Positions 1 through 5,589 of a DNA stretch of 7,240 nt are shown here, piece after piece; positions within the stretch are counted from its first letter, which is position 1, and every line of letters begins with the position of its first letter. Origin of the DNA: Equadaptatus sp045642965 (GTDB lineage: Bacteria > Synergistota > Synergistia > Synergistales > Synergistaceae); NCBI GenBank assembly GCA_045642965.1, contig JAZUJX010000080.1, positions 1-7,240 on the forward strand. The letters run 5' to 3'. The notes below the pieces were generated by a model, which saw only the letters and a program-made list of their open reading frames with translations, searched no databases and was not told where the DNA came from. The position numbers were made by a program, and so were the translations under genes.

Positions 1-242
1 AGCTGCTCTTCAACGTCAAGGATTGACGTTGAGTTGTCAAAGTCGAACGTTGCATACGGTTTGCACGTTGCATCGTAGCCTTTGCTGTCTTTGCCGTACA
101 TAGCAAACATGTCGTTGATTGCTTTTTTCGTGTTCGGCTCCCAGTTCGGGCTCTTGACGGGTTCTACTGCTGCGTGAGCGATCGCTGCAAAAGCGAGTGC
201 AAATGCGATTGCGAGGGCTGCTGCTTTGAGTGTTTTCTTCAA
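1..242 (-). CDS. Exported HAD-superfamily phosphatase (N-terminal part, cut by window edge)
   Basis: Eighty codons are visible and the C-terminal part lies beyond position 1. Translation from a TTG at 242, six bases after GGGGAG, gives a classical signal peptide: positive start (KKTLK), hydrophobic core (ALAIAFALAFAAI, about residues 10-21) and an AHA-A cleavage site near 24. The mature part continues PNWEPNTKKAINDMFAMYG and YATFDFDNSTSILDVEEQ. DFDNS at 67-71 matches the HAD catalytic DxDx(T/S) motif, with Asp67 the likely nucleophile and Asp69 the acid/base. The pattern resembles exported HAD hydrolases annotated as phosphoserine- or phosphorylcholine-phosphatase-like. Location would be the periplasm or cell exterior. 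Beside a eut operon, release of ethanolamine from phosphoethanolamine is an attractive but untested idea. An overlapping frame starting at an ATG near 300 has no signal peptide and was not chosen. Confidence 0.8.
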   Translation of the reverse strand, partial: MKKTLKAAALAIAFALAFAAIAHAAVEPVKSPNWEPNTKKAINDMFAMYGKDSKGYDATCKPYATFDFDNSTSILDVEEQ

Positions 243-394
243 GGAACTCTCCCCTTTCGATATTTTGCAGTACAACTACTGCATGGATATTATTATACAT
301 GTTTTTTTATAAAATTAAAGTACCAAAATCTTTTTTATTGCAATTTTTTATCGTTTTTTATTACTGCCTTTTTGATTTACGCAAAACATTTCAT
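243..394 (-). promoter_or_regulatory. AT-rich intergenic promoter region of the HAD phosphatase gene
   Basis: This 152-base gap between the eut terminator and the next gene holds no gene. On the minus strand it has several 5-7 base A runs (373-369, 359-354, 349-344, 336-331, 308-302), then TATAAT at 297-292, and a Shine-Dalgarno GGGGAG at 254-249, six bases before the TTG start at 242. No convincing -35 hexamer stands 16-18 bases upstream of the TATAAT; the A runs could act as an UP-like element. The terminator upstream and this promoter make the HAD gene a separate transcription unit. Confidence 0.65.
266..283. promoter_or_regulatory. Inverted repeat at the predicted transcript start
   Basis: TGCAGTA and TACTGCA form a perfect 7-bp inverted repeat with a 4-base spacer (CAAC on the plus strand). 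It lies 8 bases downstream of the TATAAT box, roughly at +2 to +19 of the predicted transcript, and upstream of the Shine-Dalgarno sequence. It could be a repressor operator or a 5'-end stem-loop of the mRNA. No Ts follow it, so it is not a terminator. Confidence 0.5.
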
Positions 395-424
395 AAAAAA
401 TGCGGCGCTTTTGCGCCGCATTTT
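395..424 (-). terminator. Rho-independent terminator of the eut operon
   Basis: On the minus strand, AAAATGCGGCGC (424-413) pairs perfectly with GCGCCGCATTTT (408-397) around an AAAA loop, and a T run extends to 395. This is a GC-rich 8-bp core flanked by A/T pairs. It begins 14 bases after the eutQ stop. The plus-strand reading has only four Ts after the stem, so the minus orientation is the functional one. Confidence 0.93.
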
Positions 425-438
425 AACACTGCAAGACC

Positions 439-906
439 TTAAAGCAGATCAGCCCAGTTCGCCGGATAGGTTACGTATGCGTAGCGTACCTTGTCAGGCG
501 TCTGGAAGTGAATGTGCGTGTTCTTCGGTATGAAGATCATGTCGCCGGGGTGTCCCGTGACTATATGCCCGTCTGTTTCTATCTGGAGCGTACCTTCAAG
601 AACGATGTCATATTCGTCGTAGGTCAGTGTCCATTCAAGCGCCGCATGGTCAAGCTCCATGTAGCCCGGTCCCATGTTGGGCGATTCGTCAAGCGTTGTG
701 ACGTCTTTAAGCGCAACTCCGTCAACTTCAAAACGCTCTGTTTTTACTGTATCACCCTTAACCACCAGTACGCCGCTGGGAGCTTTTTTCTTGACGAAAT
801 CTCCGGGAATTGTCTGAAGCGTAGCATTTTCCCCGGCTGCAGCTCCGAGTTTTTCAACAAGCGCCTGTTTGATTATTTCGCGGATTACCTGTTCGCTTAC
901 GTTCAT
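439..906 (-). CDS. eutQ: EutQ, cupin protein of ethanolamine utilisation (short form)
   Basis: This is the last gene of the operon: 155 residues with the EutQ cupin at about 40-155. Typical stretches are ALEWTLTYDEYDIVLEGTLQ (89-108), HPGDMIFIPKNTHIHF (119-134), and the VRYAYVTYPANW ending at 140-151. EutQ has been reported to have acetate kinase activity in Salmonella and to be needed for compartment assembly; whether that holds for this form is unknown. Enterobacterial EutQ has about 229 residues with roughly 100 before the cupin; here only 40 precede it. They begin with EQVIREIIKQALVEKL (5-20), a clear encapsulation-peptide-like helix, then an AAAGE linker. GAGGAG (920-915) is eight bases before the ATG. 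eutH ends 21 bases upstream. A terminator starts 14 bases after the stop, which marks the operon end. Confidence 0.94.
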   Translation of the reverse strand: MNVSEQVIREIIKQALVEKLGAAAGENATLQTIPGDFVKKKAPSGVLVVKGDTVKTERFEVDGVALKDVTTLDESPNMGPGYMELDHAALEWTLTYDEYDIVLEGTLQIETDGHIVTGHPGDMIFIPKNTHIHFQTPDKVRYAYVTYPANWADLL

Positions 907-927
907 GATGTTTTCTCCTCAGCCGTG

Positions 928-2190
928 TTAGTTGCCCTGTACTTTGCTGATAAGTTTTTCAGAAAGGAGCCATGCAAGAATGAGCGCTGTAATACCTGCT
1001 ACAAGTTTGCCGACAACCATCGGGAAAATCATTTCAGGGCAGACACCGCCTGCAAAGCCAAGGTGGTCACCGAAAACAAATGCCGCTGAAACAAAGAAGG
1101 CAATATTGAGAAGTTTGCCCTGCGGGTTCATGTCACCAAGCATGTTGATTGTAGCAACGTTATTGGCAAGTGTTGCAACAAGGCCTGCTGATCCTGTTTC
1201 ATCCATTCCAAGCGCACTTCCGACTTTGTTGAGTGCGCTACCGAATGTCTTTTTGATCCATGCAACCATGGGGAAGGCACCGATGAGGACAATTGCAATC
1301 TGTCCGCAGACAAGAAGTCCGCTTTCCAGCGGGCAAAGTGCTTCGCCTTCAGGTGCTTCAACCATAAGGTTGAAAAGCGGGAATTTAATGCCGGTAATAT
1401 ACTCAAATACTGCGATTGCGCTTACTATGGTAATAAGAACCATGATAGCATTACCGAATTTGTTAAATCCGCTGATCATTTTGTCCGTTGCAAACCAAAG
1501 ACCAAGGCAAACTGCCGCTGCAACAATAATAACCGGAATAAGGTTGACAAGTATTGCGCCGAGCGGCATTTTGTACTGTGTCATATTCATGCAGAGACCG
1601 CCGGCAATACAGCCGAGAGGTATCGTTATGAGTCCGCAAAGTACGCCTGCGCCAAGGAATCCTTTGTCTTCAGCTTTGATAACTGAAAGAGCAATAGGAA
1701 TGGTGAAAACGATTGTCGGTCCCATCATACCGCCGAGGATAAGTCCTGCAAAGTTGCCGACAGCTTCATTGCCCGCACCAGCAAGCTGCATAGCCATCGG
1801 ATAACCGCCCATGTCGCATGCCAGAAGCGTGGTAGCAAACATTGCCGGGCTTGCACCTACCATTTTATAGATAGGAGCAATGATTGGTTCGAGGAGTATT
1901 TTAAGGACAGGGGCAGCGGCGACTACGCCCGCCATTGCAACTGCCAATGCTCCCATAGCCATGAATCCTTCGTCGAACTGTTTGGCATAGATAAAGTTAT
2001 TCTCGTCTTCTTTAACTTCTGCCGGTGCAGAGCTGAGCGTAAGACGAATTTTGTCTATCGCGCCGACAAGCATGAATATCATCATGATAAACATGATGAT
2101 TCCATTAATTGAAAGACCTGACCACCAAGTCTGGAAAGATTCCGTAAATACGGACGTGTTTGAAAGATTTTTTATGAGTTCATCAAACAT
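928..2190 (-). CDS. eutH: EutH, ethanolamine permease
   Basis: EutH is the inner-membrane ethanolamine transporter of eut operons, needed mainly at low ethanolamine or low pH. The 420 residues are strongly hydrophobic, with about ten or eleven likely membrane segments, for instance 28-44 (INGIIMFIMMIFMLVGA) and 74-95 (GFMAMGALAVAMAGVVAAAP). Recognisable EutH stretches include LLACDMGGYPMAMQLA (122-137), GLILGGMMGPTIVFTIP (149-165) and GDMNPQGKLLNIAFFVSAAF near residues 352-371, followed by FGDHLGF. About 26 residues precede the usual conserved start; no internal ATG or strong site suggests a shorter form. AAGGAAGG (2206-2199) lies eight bases before the ATG. The gene is 24 bases after the PduT-like gene and 21 bases before eutQ. 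It is the only membrane transporter here and should supply the substrate. Confidence 0.95.
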   Translation of the reverse strand: MFDELIKNLSNTSVFTESFQTWWSGLSINGIIMFIMMIFMLVGAIDKIRLTLSSAPAEVKEDENNFIYAKQFDEGFMAMGALAVAMAGVVAAAPVLKILLEPIIAPIYKMVGASPAMFATTLLACDMGGYPMAMQLAGAGNEAVGNFAGLILGGMMGPTIVFTIPIALSVIKAEDKGFLGAGVLCGLITIPLGCIAGGLCMNMTQYKMPLGAILVNLIPVIIVAAAVCLGLWFATDKMISGFNKFGNAIMVLITIVSAIAVFEYITGIKFPLFNLMVEAPEGEALCPLESGLLVCGQIAIVLIGAFPMVAWIKKTFGSALNKVGSALGMDETGSAGLVATLANNVATINMLGDMNPQGKLLNIAFFVSAAFVFGDHLGFAGGVCPEMIFPMVVGKLVAGITALILAWLLSEKLISKVQGN

Positions 2191-2214
2191 GTTCTGTACC
2201 TTCCTTTGTGTTTT

Positions 2215-2754
2215 TTAGAGCAGCGTTTCAAAGAGGCGTTTATCAGGACGCGGAATTACGACCGAATGGACGAAAAGATCCGAGCTGTTGCTTGCCGCTT
2301 CTATTGATGCTCTTACTGCTCCGACGTCGCCCGTAAGCGTTACGAAGCCCTTGCCTCCGATTGCAAAACCGGTGCGGATTTCAATAAGCTTGACCCGCGC
2401 CGCTTTTGCGGCAATATCGCCTCCGTTGATGGCAGAAGCAACCGAGTAGTATTCAAGAACGCCTACAGCCTGAAGCTCCGTTACCTGCGTAGTCATTGAT
2501 ACCGCAGGAATGAGGTCAGGATGCACCTGAGGAATCAGCAGAGTGTCCACAAGTGTTTCTCCTGCTCTCAGAATGCCTTCTTTCATAGATGCTCTGACGT
2601 CGCCTACATCGCCGCCGACCAAAACGATATATTTTCCGGGGCAGATAGTGCATGCGCGGAGCAGTTCAACCTTTGATGCCTTAATCATGAAATCGCAGGT
2701 TTCAATGCCCATTGCGATGCTGTTAAGTTCTACCATACCAATAGCATTGTTCAT
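2215..2754 (-). CDS. Tandem BMC-domain shell protein, PduT-like, with Fe-S cysteine
   Basis: The protein has 179 residues and two BMC domains: about 1-90 (AIGMVELNSIAMGIETCDFM) and about 95-179 (AVGVLEYYSVASAINGGDIA, ending in VIPRPDKR). Two-domain BMC proteins assemble as trimers that mimic hexameric shell tiles. In PduT, Cys38 of each subunit holds one 4Fe-4S cluster in the central pore. Here Cys38 is conserved in position, in RACTICPGKY (33-42), with Cys35 three residues before it. Domain 2 has GFAIGGKGF at the matching pore loop, without Cys. The gene lies right after the PduS-like gene, the same pair and order as pduS-pduT. The Shine-Dalgarno GGAGG (2771-2767) is inside the end of that gene, 12 bases from the ATG. 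The length is below EutL (about 220), and EutL's sequence features were not seen. Confidence 0.9.
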   Translation of the reverse strand: MNNAIGMVELNSIAMGIETCDFMIKASKVELLRACTICPGKYIVLVGGDVGDVRASMKEGILRAGETLVDTLLIPQVHPDLIPAVSMTTQVTELQAVGVLEYYSVASAINGGDIAAKAARVKLIEIRTGFAIGGKGFVTLTGDVGAVRASIEAASNSSDLFVHSVVIPRPDKRLFETLL

Positions 2755-2760
2755 CTGGTT

Positions 2761-4122
2761 TTACTTCCTCCCCTCGGACGAGATGACGGCGCCTTTTGCG
2801 TCGACCGATTTGACCACTCCGGCAAAGCCGGTATGGATATTCGTGGAGAGCGCACCCTCCGCGGCAGCCGCTATAAGCTGACCTTTTTCAACCTTGTCTC
2901 CGGCTTTTACAACCGGCTGGGCAGGTTTACCGATATGCTGACTGAACGGTACGAATACGCTCTTCGGAGTGTAGTCGATAAATTCGTCGTGCGCGTGTCT
3001 TCCATAGTATTTGTTCAGACCAAGACGCGCGACAAGTCTCGAAGTGGCGATGCGCTTGTGATTGATTGTCGGAAGCGCATGCGGCTCCTGATTCTTGGGC
3101 ATATCAAGTCCTCTTTCGCGAAGCTTGACTTTGAAATATCCGTTGGCTTTTCTCGGTGAGAGGTTCATCGGGCAGGCGAACATTTCGCACACTCCGCAGT
3201 CGCAGCAGTTAAGTGCCGAACCGAAGCAGCGTACAAATTCCTCGTCATCCGTAATTGAATTTTCTCTCCAGAAATTACGCATTACCATGTGCGGCAGGAT
3301 TTTGTGACCTGTCTGGTAACGCGGGCACATGTCCGTGCAGAATCTGCACTGGATGCATGAGCTTTTCGCCATGTGGCGAATTCCTTCGATTGGTTTAAGA
3401 GCACGGCTGATAAGGTAGTGGTCTTTCGGAAGAACAATTATATTGCCTGTCGTTTTGGTAACGACGGTGTTTTTAATGTCGTCTTCGACAACCACTTTGC
3501 CCATCATAGGTCCGCCCATGATTATCGCGTATTCTCCCCATTCGAGAAGAGGACCTGCCTGGTTAATGCACTCTACAACCGATGTTCCGAGAGGAACACG
3601 AAGCATTGTTGTTTCTTTGACTTCGCCGACAACTGAGAGGAATTTGTCGCAAACAGGCTGTCCCTTCAGTGCATAATGAAGGTTCAGCATTGTTCCGACG
3701 TTGTCCACAACAGCGCCGACCTGAAGCGGAAGACCGCGTTCCGGCACGCTGCGGCCTGTGACGAACTGAACCATCGTCTGTTCGTCGCCCGCAGGATAAA
3801 ACGCGGGCATTCCGCAGATTTCTATTTTTGCGCCGGCGCGCTTGATTGCCGCCTGAAGTGATTCGATTTCAGCCTTGTAGATGGCCTTAATGGCGATGAC
3901 AATTTTCTGTGCCTGAAGATGTGCTGCAGTCTGAACGACAGCGTCGATCATCTCGTCAGCATATTTGCGGCATATAAATTTGTCCGTCTCAATAAGAGGC
4001 TCGCATTCCGCAGCGTTAATAATAAAATATTCCGCTTTGGCATTGAGCTTGACATGAGTAGGGAAACCCGCGCCACCAGCACCGACTATTCCGGCTGATT
4101 TTACTGTTTCTATAAAATCCAT
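2761..4122 (-). CDS. PduS/RnfC-like SLBB flavin and 4Fe-4S oxidoreductase
   Basis: This 453-residue protein has the layout of PduS, the BMC-associated cobalamin reductase, and of the RnfC core. Order (from the ATG at 4122): GAGGAGFPTHVK at 14-25, the Gly-rich N-terminal motif expected to bind FMN/NADH; INAAECEPL at 35-43; an SLBB-type region in the middle; two 4Fe-4S motifs, C256-x2-C259-x2-C262-x3-C266-P and C306-x2-C309-x2-C312-x4-C317-P; and a C-terminal barrel-sandwich domain near 395-445 (VVKAGDKVEKGQLIAA). It probably moves electrons from NADH to cob(II)alamin or to the Fe-S shell protein encoded next. Two starts are possible: GTG at 4131 and ATG at 4122. I chose the ATG because AAAGAG is placed eight bases before it, while the GTG lacks a properly spaced site; the GTG would add three residues. 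The neighbour downstream is 6 bases away. Confidence 0.92.
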   Translation of the reverse strand: MDFIETVKSAGIVGAGGAGFPTHVKLNAKAEYFIINAAECEPLIETDKFICRKYADEMIDAVVQTAAHLQAQKIVIAIKAIYKAEIESLQAAIKRAGAKIEICGMPAFYPAGDEQTMVQFVTGRSVPERGLPLQVGAVVDNVGTMLNLHYALKGQPVCDKFLSVVGEVKETTMLRVPLGTSVVECINQAGPLLEWGEYAIIMGGPMMGKVVVEDDIKNTVVTKTTGNIIVLPKDHYLISRALKPIEGIRHMAKSSCIQCRFCTDMCPRYQTGHKILPHMVMRNFWRENSITDDEEFVRCFGSALNCCDCGVCEMFACPMNLSPRKANGYFKVKLRERGLDMPKNQEPHALPTINHKRIATSRLVARLGLNKYYGRHAHDEFIDYTPKSVFVPFSQHIGKPAQPVVKAGDKVEKGQLIAAAAEGALSTNIHTGFAGVVKSVDAKGAVISSEGRK

Positions 4123-4137
4123 GTCTGCCACTCTTTC

Positions 4138-4419
4138 TTAGATTGCCTTTGTGTCGATATCAAAATCATCAACGATACCGACGACAGAGGCATCTATTGG
4201 ATTTGAGGTATTCCCGCTAGCACTTCTTGCGGAACTGCCGCTGACATATATAACAGTTTCGCCAACACCAGCACCTATTATGTCAATCGCTACCATCGGG
4301 GCGTCATCCAATGAATTGTCTATTACGTTGATCGGCTGAAGTATGAGCAGTTTGAACGGTGCAAGCCTTTCTTCTTTTCTCGTTGCCCATATATTGCCGA
4401 GAACCTTGGCAATTTTCAT
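4138..4419 (-). CDS. eutN: EutN, BMC vertex (pentamer) shell protein of the EutN/CcmL family
   Basis: The 93-residue protein belongs to the EutN/CcmL/PduN family (Pfam EutN_CcmL), whose pentamers cap the vertices of the compartment shell. The family features are clear: MKIAKVLGNIWATRK at the N-terminus, KLLILQPI at 23-30, and VAIDIIGAGVGETVIYVSGS at 43-62, the glycine-rich strand-turn that defines the family. DASVVGIVD at 76-84 leads to the short C-terminal strand. AGGGGA sits six bases before the ATG, overlapping the stop region of the preceding gene, which ends 3 bases upstream. The PduS-like gene follows within 15 bases. Length matches the family (about 90-100). No unusual residues were seen. 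Confidence 0.95.
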   Translation of the reverse strand: MKIAKVLGNIWATRKEERLAPFKLLILQPINVIDNSLDDAPMVAIDIIGAGVGETVIYVSGSSARSASGNTSNPIDASVVGIVDDFDIDTKAI

Positions 4420-4422
4420 TGA

Positions 4423-4719
4423 TTATCCCCTGACAACTTCTATACGGTTCTTTGCAGCGTATTCACGCGCAAGATCCGTAACGATTGTATTTTCGCAGAT
4501 GTTGATGCGTTTTGCTCCGGCGACTGCCGCTTCTCTAACGTCACGCTCTGAAATAACACGTTTTTTGAACGTTTTTTCAATTACAGGGGCGGACGCTTCG
4601 CAGCAGCAGGCTGCAGCAGGCTGAGGAACGTTGGCATTACACGACTTTTTTGATTCAAGTTCCTGAAGCTTGAGCAAAACTCTTCTCAGGACTTCCTGAA
4701 CCAAGGCTTCGTAATCCAT
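4423..4719 (-). CDS. Small eut protein: encapsulation-like helix plus EutQ-N-terminal-like module
   Basis: This 98-residue protein has no catalytic motif that I recognise. Residues 3-22 (ALVQEVLRRVLLKLQEL) form an amphipathic helix like the encapsulation peptides of BMC cargo. Residues 24-50 are a linker with Cys27 and a Cys triplet at 38-40. Residues 52-97 (KKRVISERDVREA, then ENTIVTDLAREY and IEVV) resemble, from memory, the first 45 or so residues of enterobacterial EutQ (KKLITANDIRAA, then IITPEARE). The second half also resembles the N-terminus of EutT in this window. A very strong Shine-Dalgarno (GAGGAGG, 4734-4728) lies eight bases before the ATG, inside the end of eutJ; eutJ's TAA abuts the ATG. 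eutN follows after 3 bases. Similar short hypothetical proteins are known in Firmicutes eut operons. Function unknown; a luminal adaptor or a detached EutQ part is an inference. Confidence 0.85.
   Translation of the reverse strand: MDYEALVQEVLRRVLLKLQELESKKSCNANVPQPAAACCCEASAPVIEKTFKKRVISERDVREAAVAGAKRINICENTIVTDLAREYAAKNRIEVVRG
4603..4622. repeat. 10-bp perfect tandem duplication inside the 98-residue protein's linker
   Basis: The plus strand carries GCAGCAGGCT twice in a row (4603-4612 and 4613-4622). The unit is not a multiple of three, so the two copies are read in different frames. On the coding strand the first copy gives Pro-Ala-Ala and the second gives Ala-Cys-Cys-Cys. It lies in the Ala/Cys-rich linker between the helix and the C-terminal module. 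Confidence 0.8.
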
Positions 4720-5568
4720 TTAGTATTCCTCCTCTGTTTCGTTATCAAGTATGCAGTTTGCAGCTATTCCGGCGGGCGTAACCAGGAACGGATCAGCAGG
4801 CTTAATCGTTTCAATGCCAGTTACCTTTTTAAAGACTTTTTCAATGTCCGTCAGACACGAGGTGCCTCCGCAAAGATATATTGTATCCGTTGCCGACGGG
4901 TCAATATGACGAATTACTATTGACGCCATTTTTTCAATAACCGGACGGATAATAGGCATTATTTCCTTATGTCTTGCGTAATCCATTTTGATTGCTTCCG
5001 CCTCGTCGATAGAGATTCGCTGATTTCCTGCGAGTACAAGAGTTACATGAGTTCCGCCCGTAGGTTCGTCGTATATCTGCGTAACCTTTCCGTCCTTGAA
5101 TATTGCAAGACCGGTCGTTCCGCCGCCTATATCAACTACAACGCCGTTTTCAATGTTGTAAATTGAGTTGGCAGCTGTCGGTTCGTCAAGTACGTTTGTT
5201 ACGCGCAGCCCTGCGCCTTCCGCAACGTACCTGTGCGTACGGGCGCTGCTTTCAGTACCTGCCGGCATCGCGATTGCACACTGATTGAGTTCCGTGCCTA
5301 TGCGCTCTTCAAGTTTCTGTCTGAGTGCACGGCTTATGTTAAGAGCTCCCGTGTAATCTACGACAACACCGTCACGCAGTACGCTTGCCGCCTGTTTTTC
5401 ACATGCGACAGGATTGTTCTCTTCATCGAGGACAACCATAACAATGTATGCGGTGCCGAGGTCAAGCCCGACTTTGTAACGCGGATTTTTCTTTTTGGGC
5501 AGAAAAACCTGCGTTTCCGAGGCTGCGACCTTTTTCATGTAACTGTTGACTCTTTTCAGGTCAAGCAT
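4720..5568 (-). CDS. eutJ: EutJ, actin/Hsp70-fold ethanolamine utilisation protein
   Basis: EutJ is an Hsp70/actin-like ATPase of eut operons. It is thought to act as a chaperone or reactivator for the ammonia-lyase, but its role is not firmly shown. The ATPase signature motifs are all present in 282 residues: phosphate-1 loop GLDLGTAY at 34-41, LDEPTAANS at 127-135, phosphate-2 loop VDIGGGTTG at 145-153 and the adenosine-binding YLCGGTSCL at 231-239. The length fits EutJ (about 280) and is too short for DnaK, with no substrate-binding domain. Start ATG at 5568 has GGAGAG about nine bases upstream; an in-frame ATG at codon 11 is a weaker alternative. The next gene starts directly at the base after the TAA stop, so the two are probably translationally coupled. 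Confidence 0.92.
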   Translation of the reverse strand: MLDLKRVNSYMKKVAASETQVFLPKKKNPRYKVGLDLGTAYIVMVVLDEENNPVACEKQAASVLRDGVVVDYTGALNISRALRQKLEERIGTELNQCAIAMPAGTESSARTHRYVAEGAGLRVTNVLDEPTAANSIYNIENGVVVDIGGGTTGLAIFKDGKVTQIYDEPTGGTHVTLVLAGNQRISIDEAEAIKMDYARHKEIMPIIRPVIEKMASIVIRHIDPSATDTIYLCGGTSCLTDIEKVFKKVTGIETIKPADPFLVTPAGIAANCILDNETEEEY

Positions 5569-5589
5569 TGCAACTCTCTCCGAATCTGC

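Noticed and set aside
37..300. A minus-strand ATG-started frame overlapping the start of the phosphatase gene
   Set aside because: The product is Arg/Ser/Gln-rich without a signal peptide. The frame starting with TTG at 242 has a Shine-Dalgarno site, a signal peptide and a HAD motif.
395..424. Bidirectional terminator or a CRISPR-like repeat
   Set aside because: The palindrome occurs once. On the plus strand only four Ts follow the stem and no plus-strand gene ends there, so a minus-strand terminator explains it.
508..1089. Plus-strand open frame across eutQ and the end of eutH
   Set aside because: It covers two real genes and their spacer, with no recognisable protein family and Cys/Phe/Arg-heavy composition.
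932..1804. A 290-codon open frame on the plus strand opposite eutH
   Set aside because: The predicted protein is Ser/Pro/Thr/Ile-rich without a domain and lies wholly within the convincing EutH gene.
2191..2214. Possible EutV antitermination hairpins (ANTAR target) between genes
   Set aside because: The spacers inside the operon are at most 27 bases and none holds the paired hexaloop hairpins followed by a terminator. Such elements, if present, must be upstream of this window.
2215..2754. EutL as identity of the tandem BMC protein
   Set aside because: The protein is shorter than EutL, its order of BMC elements is like PduT, and it has Cys38 and follows a PduS-like gene.
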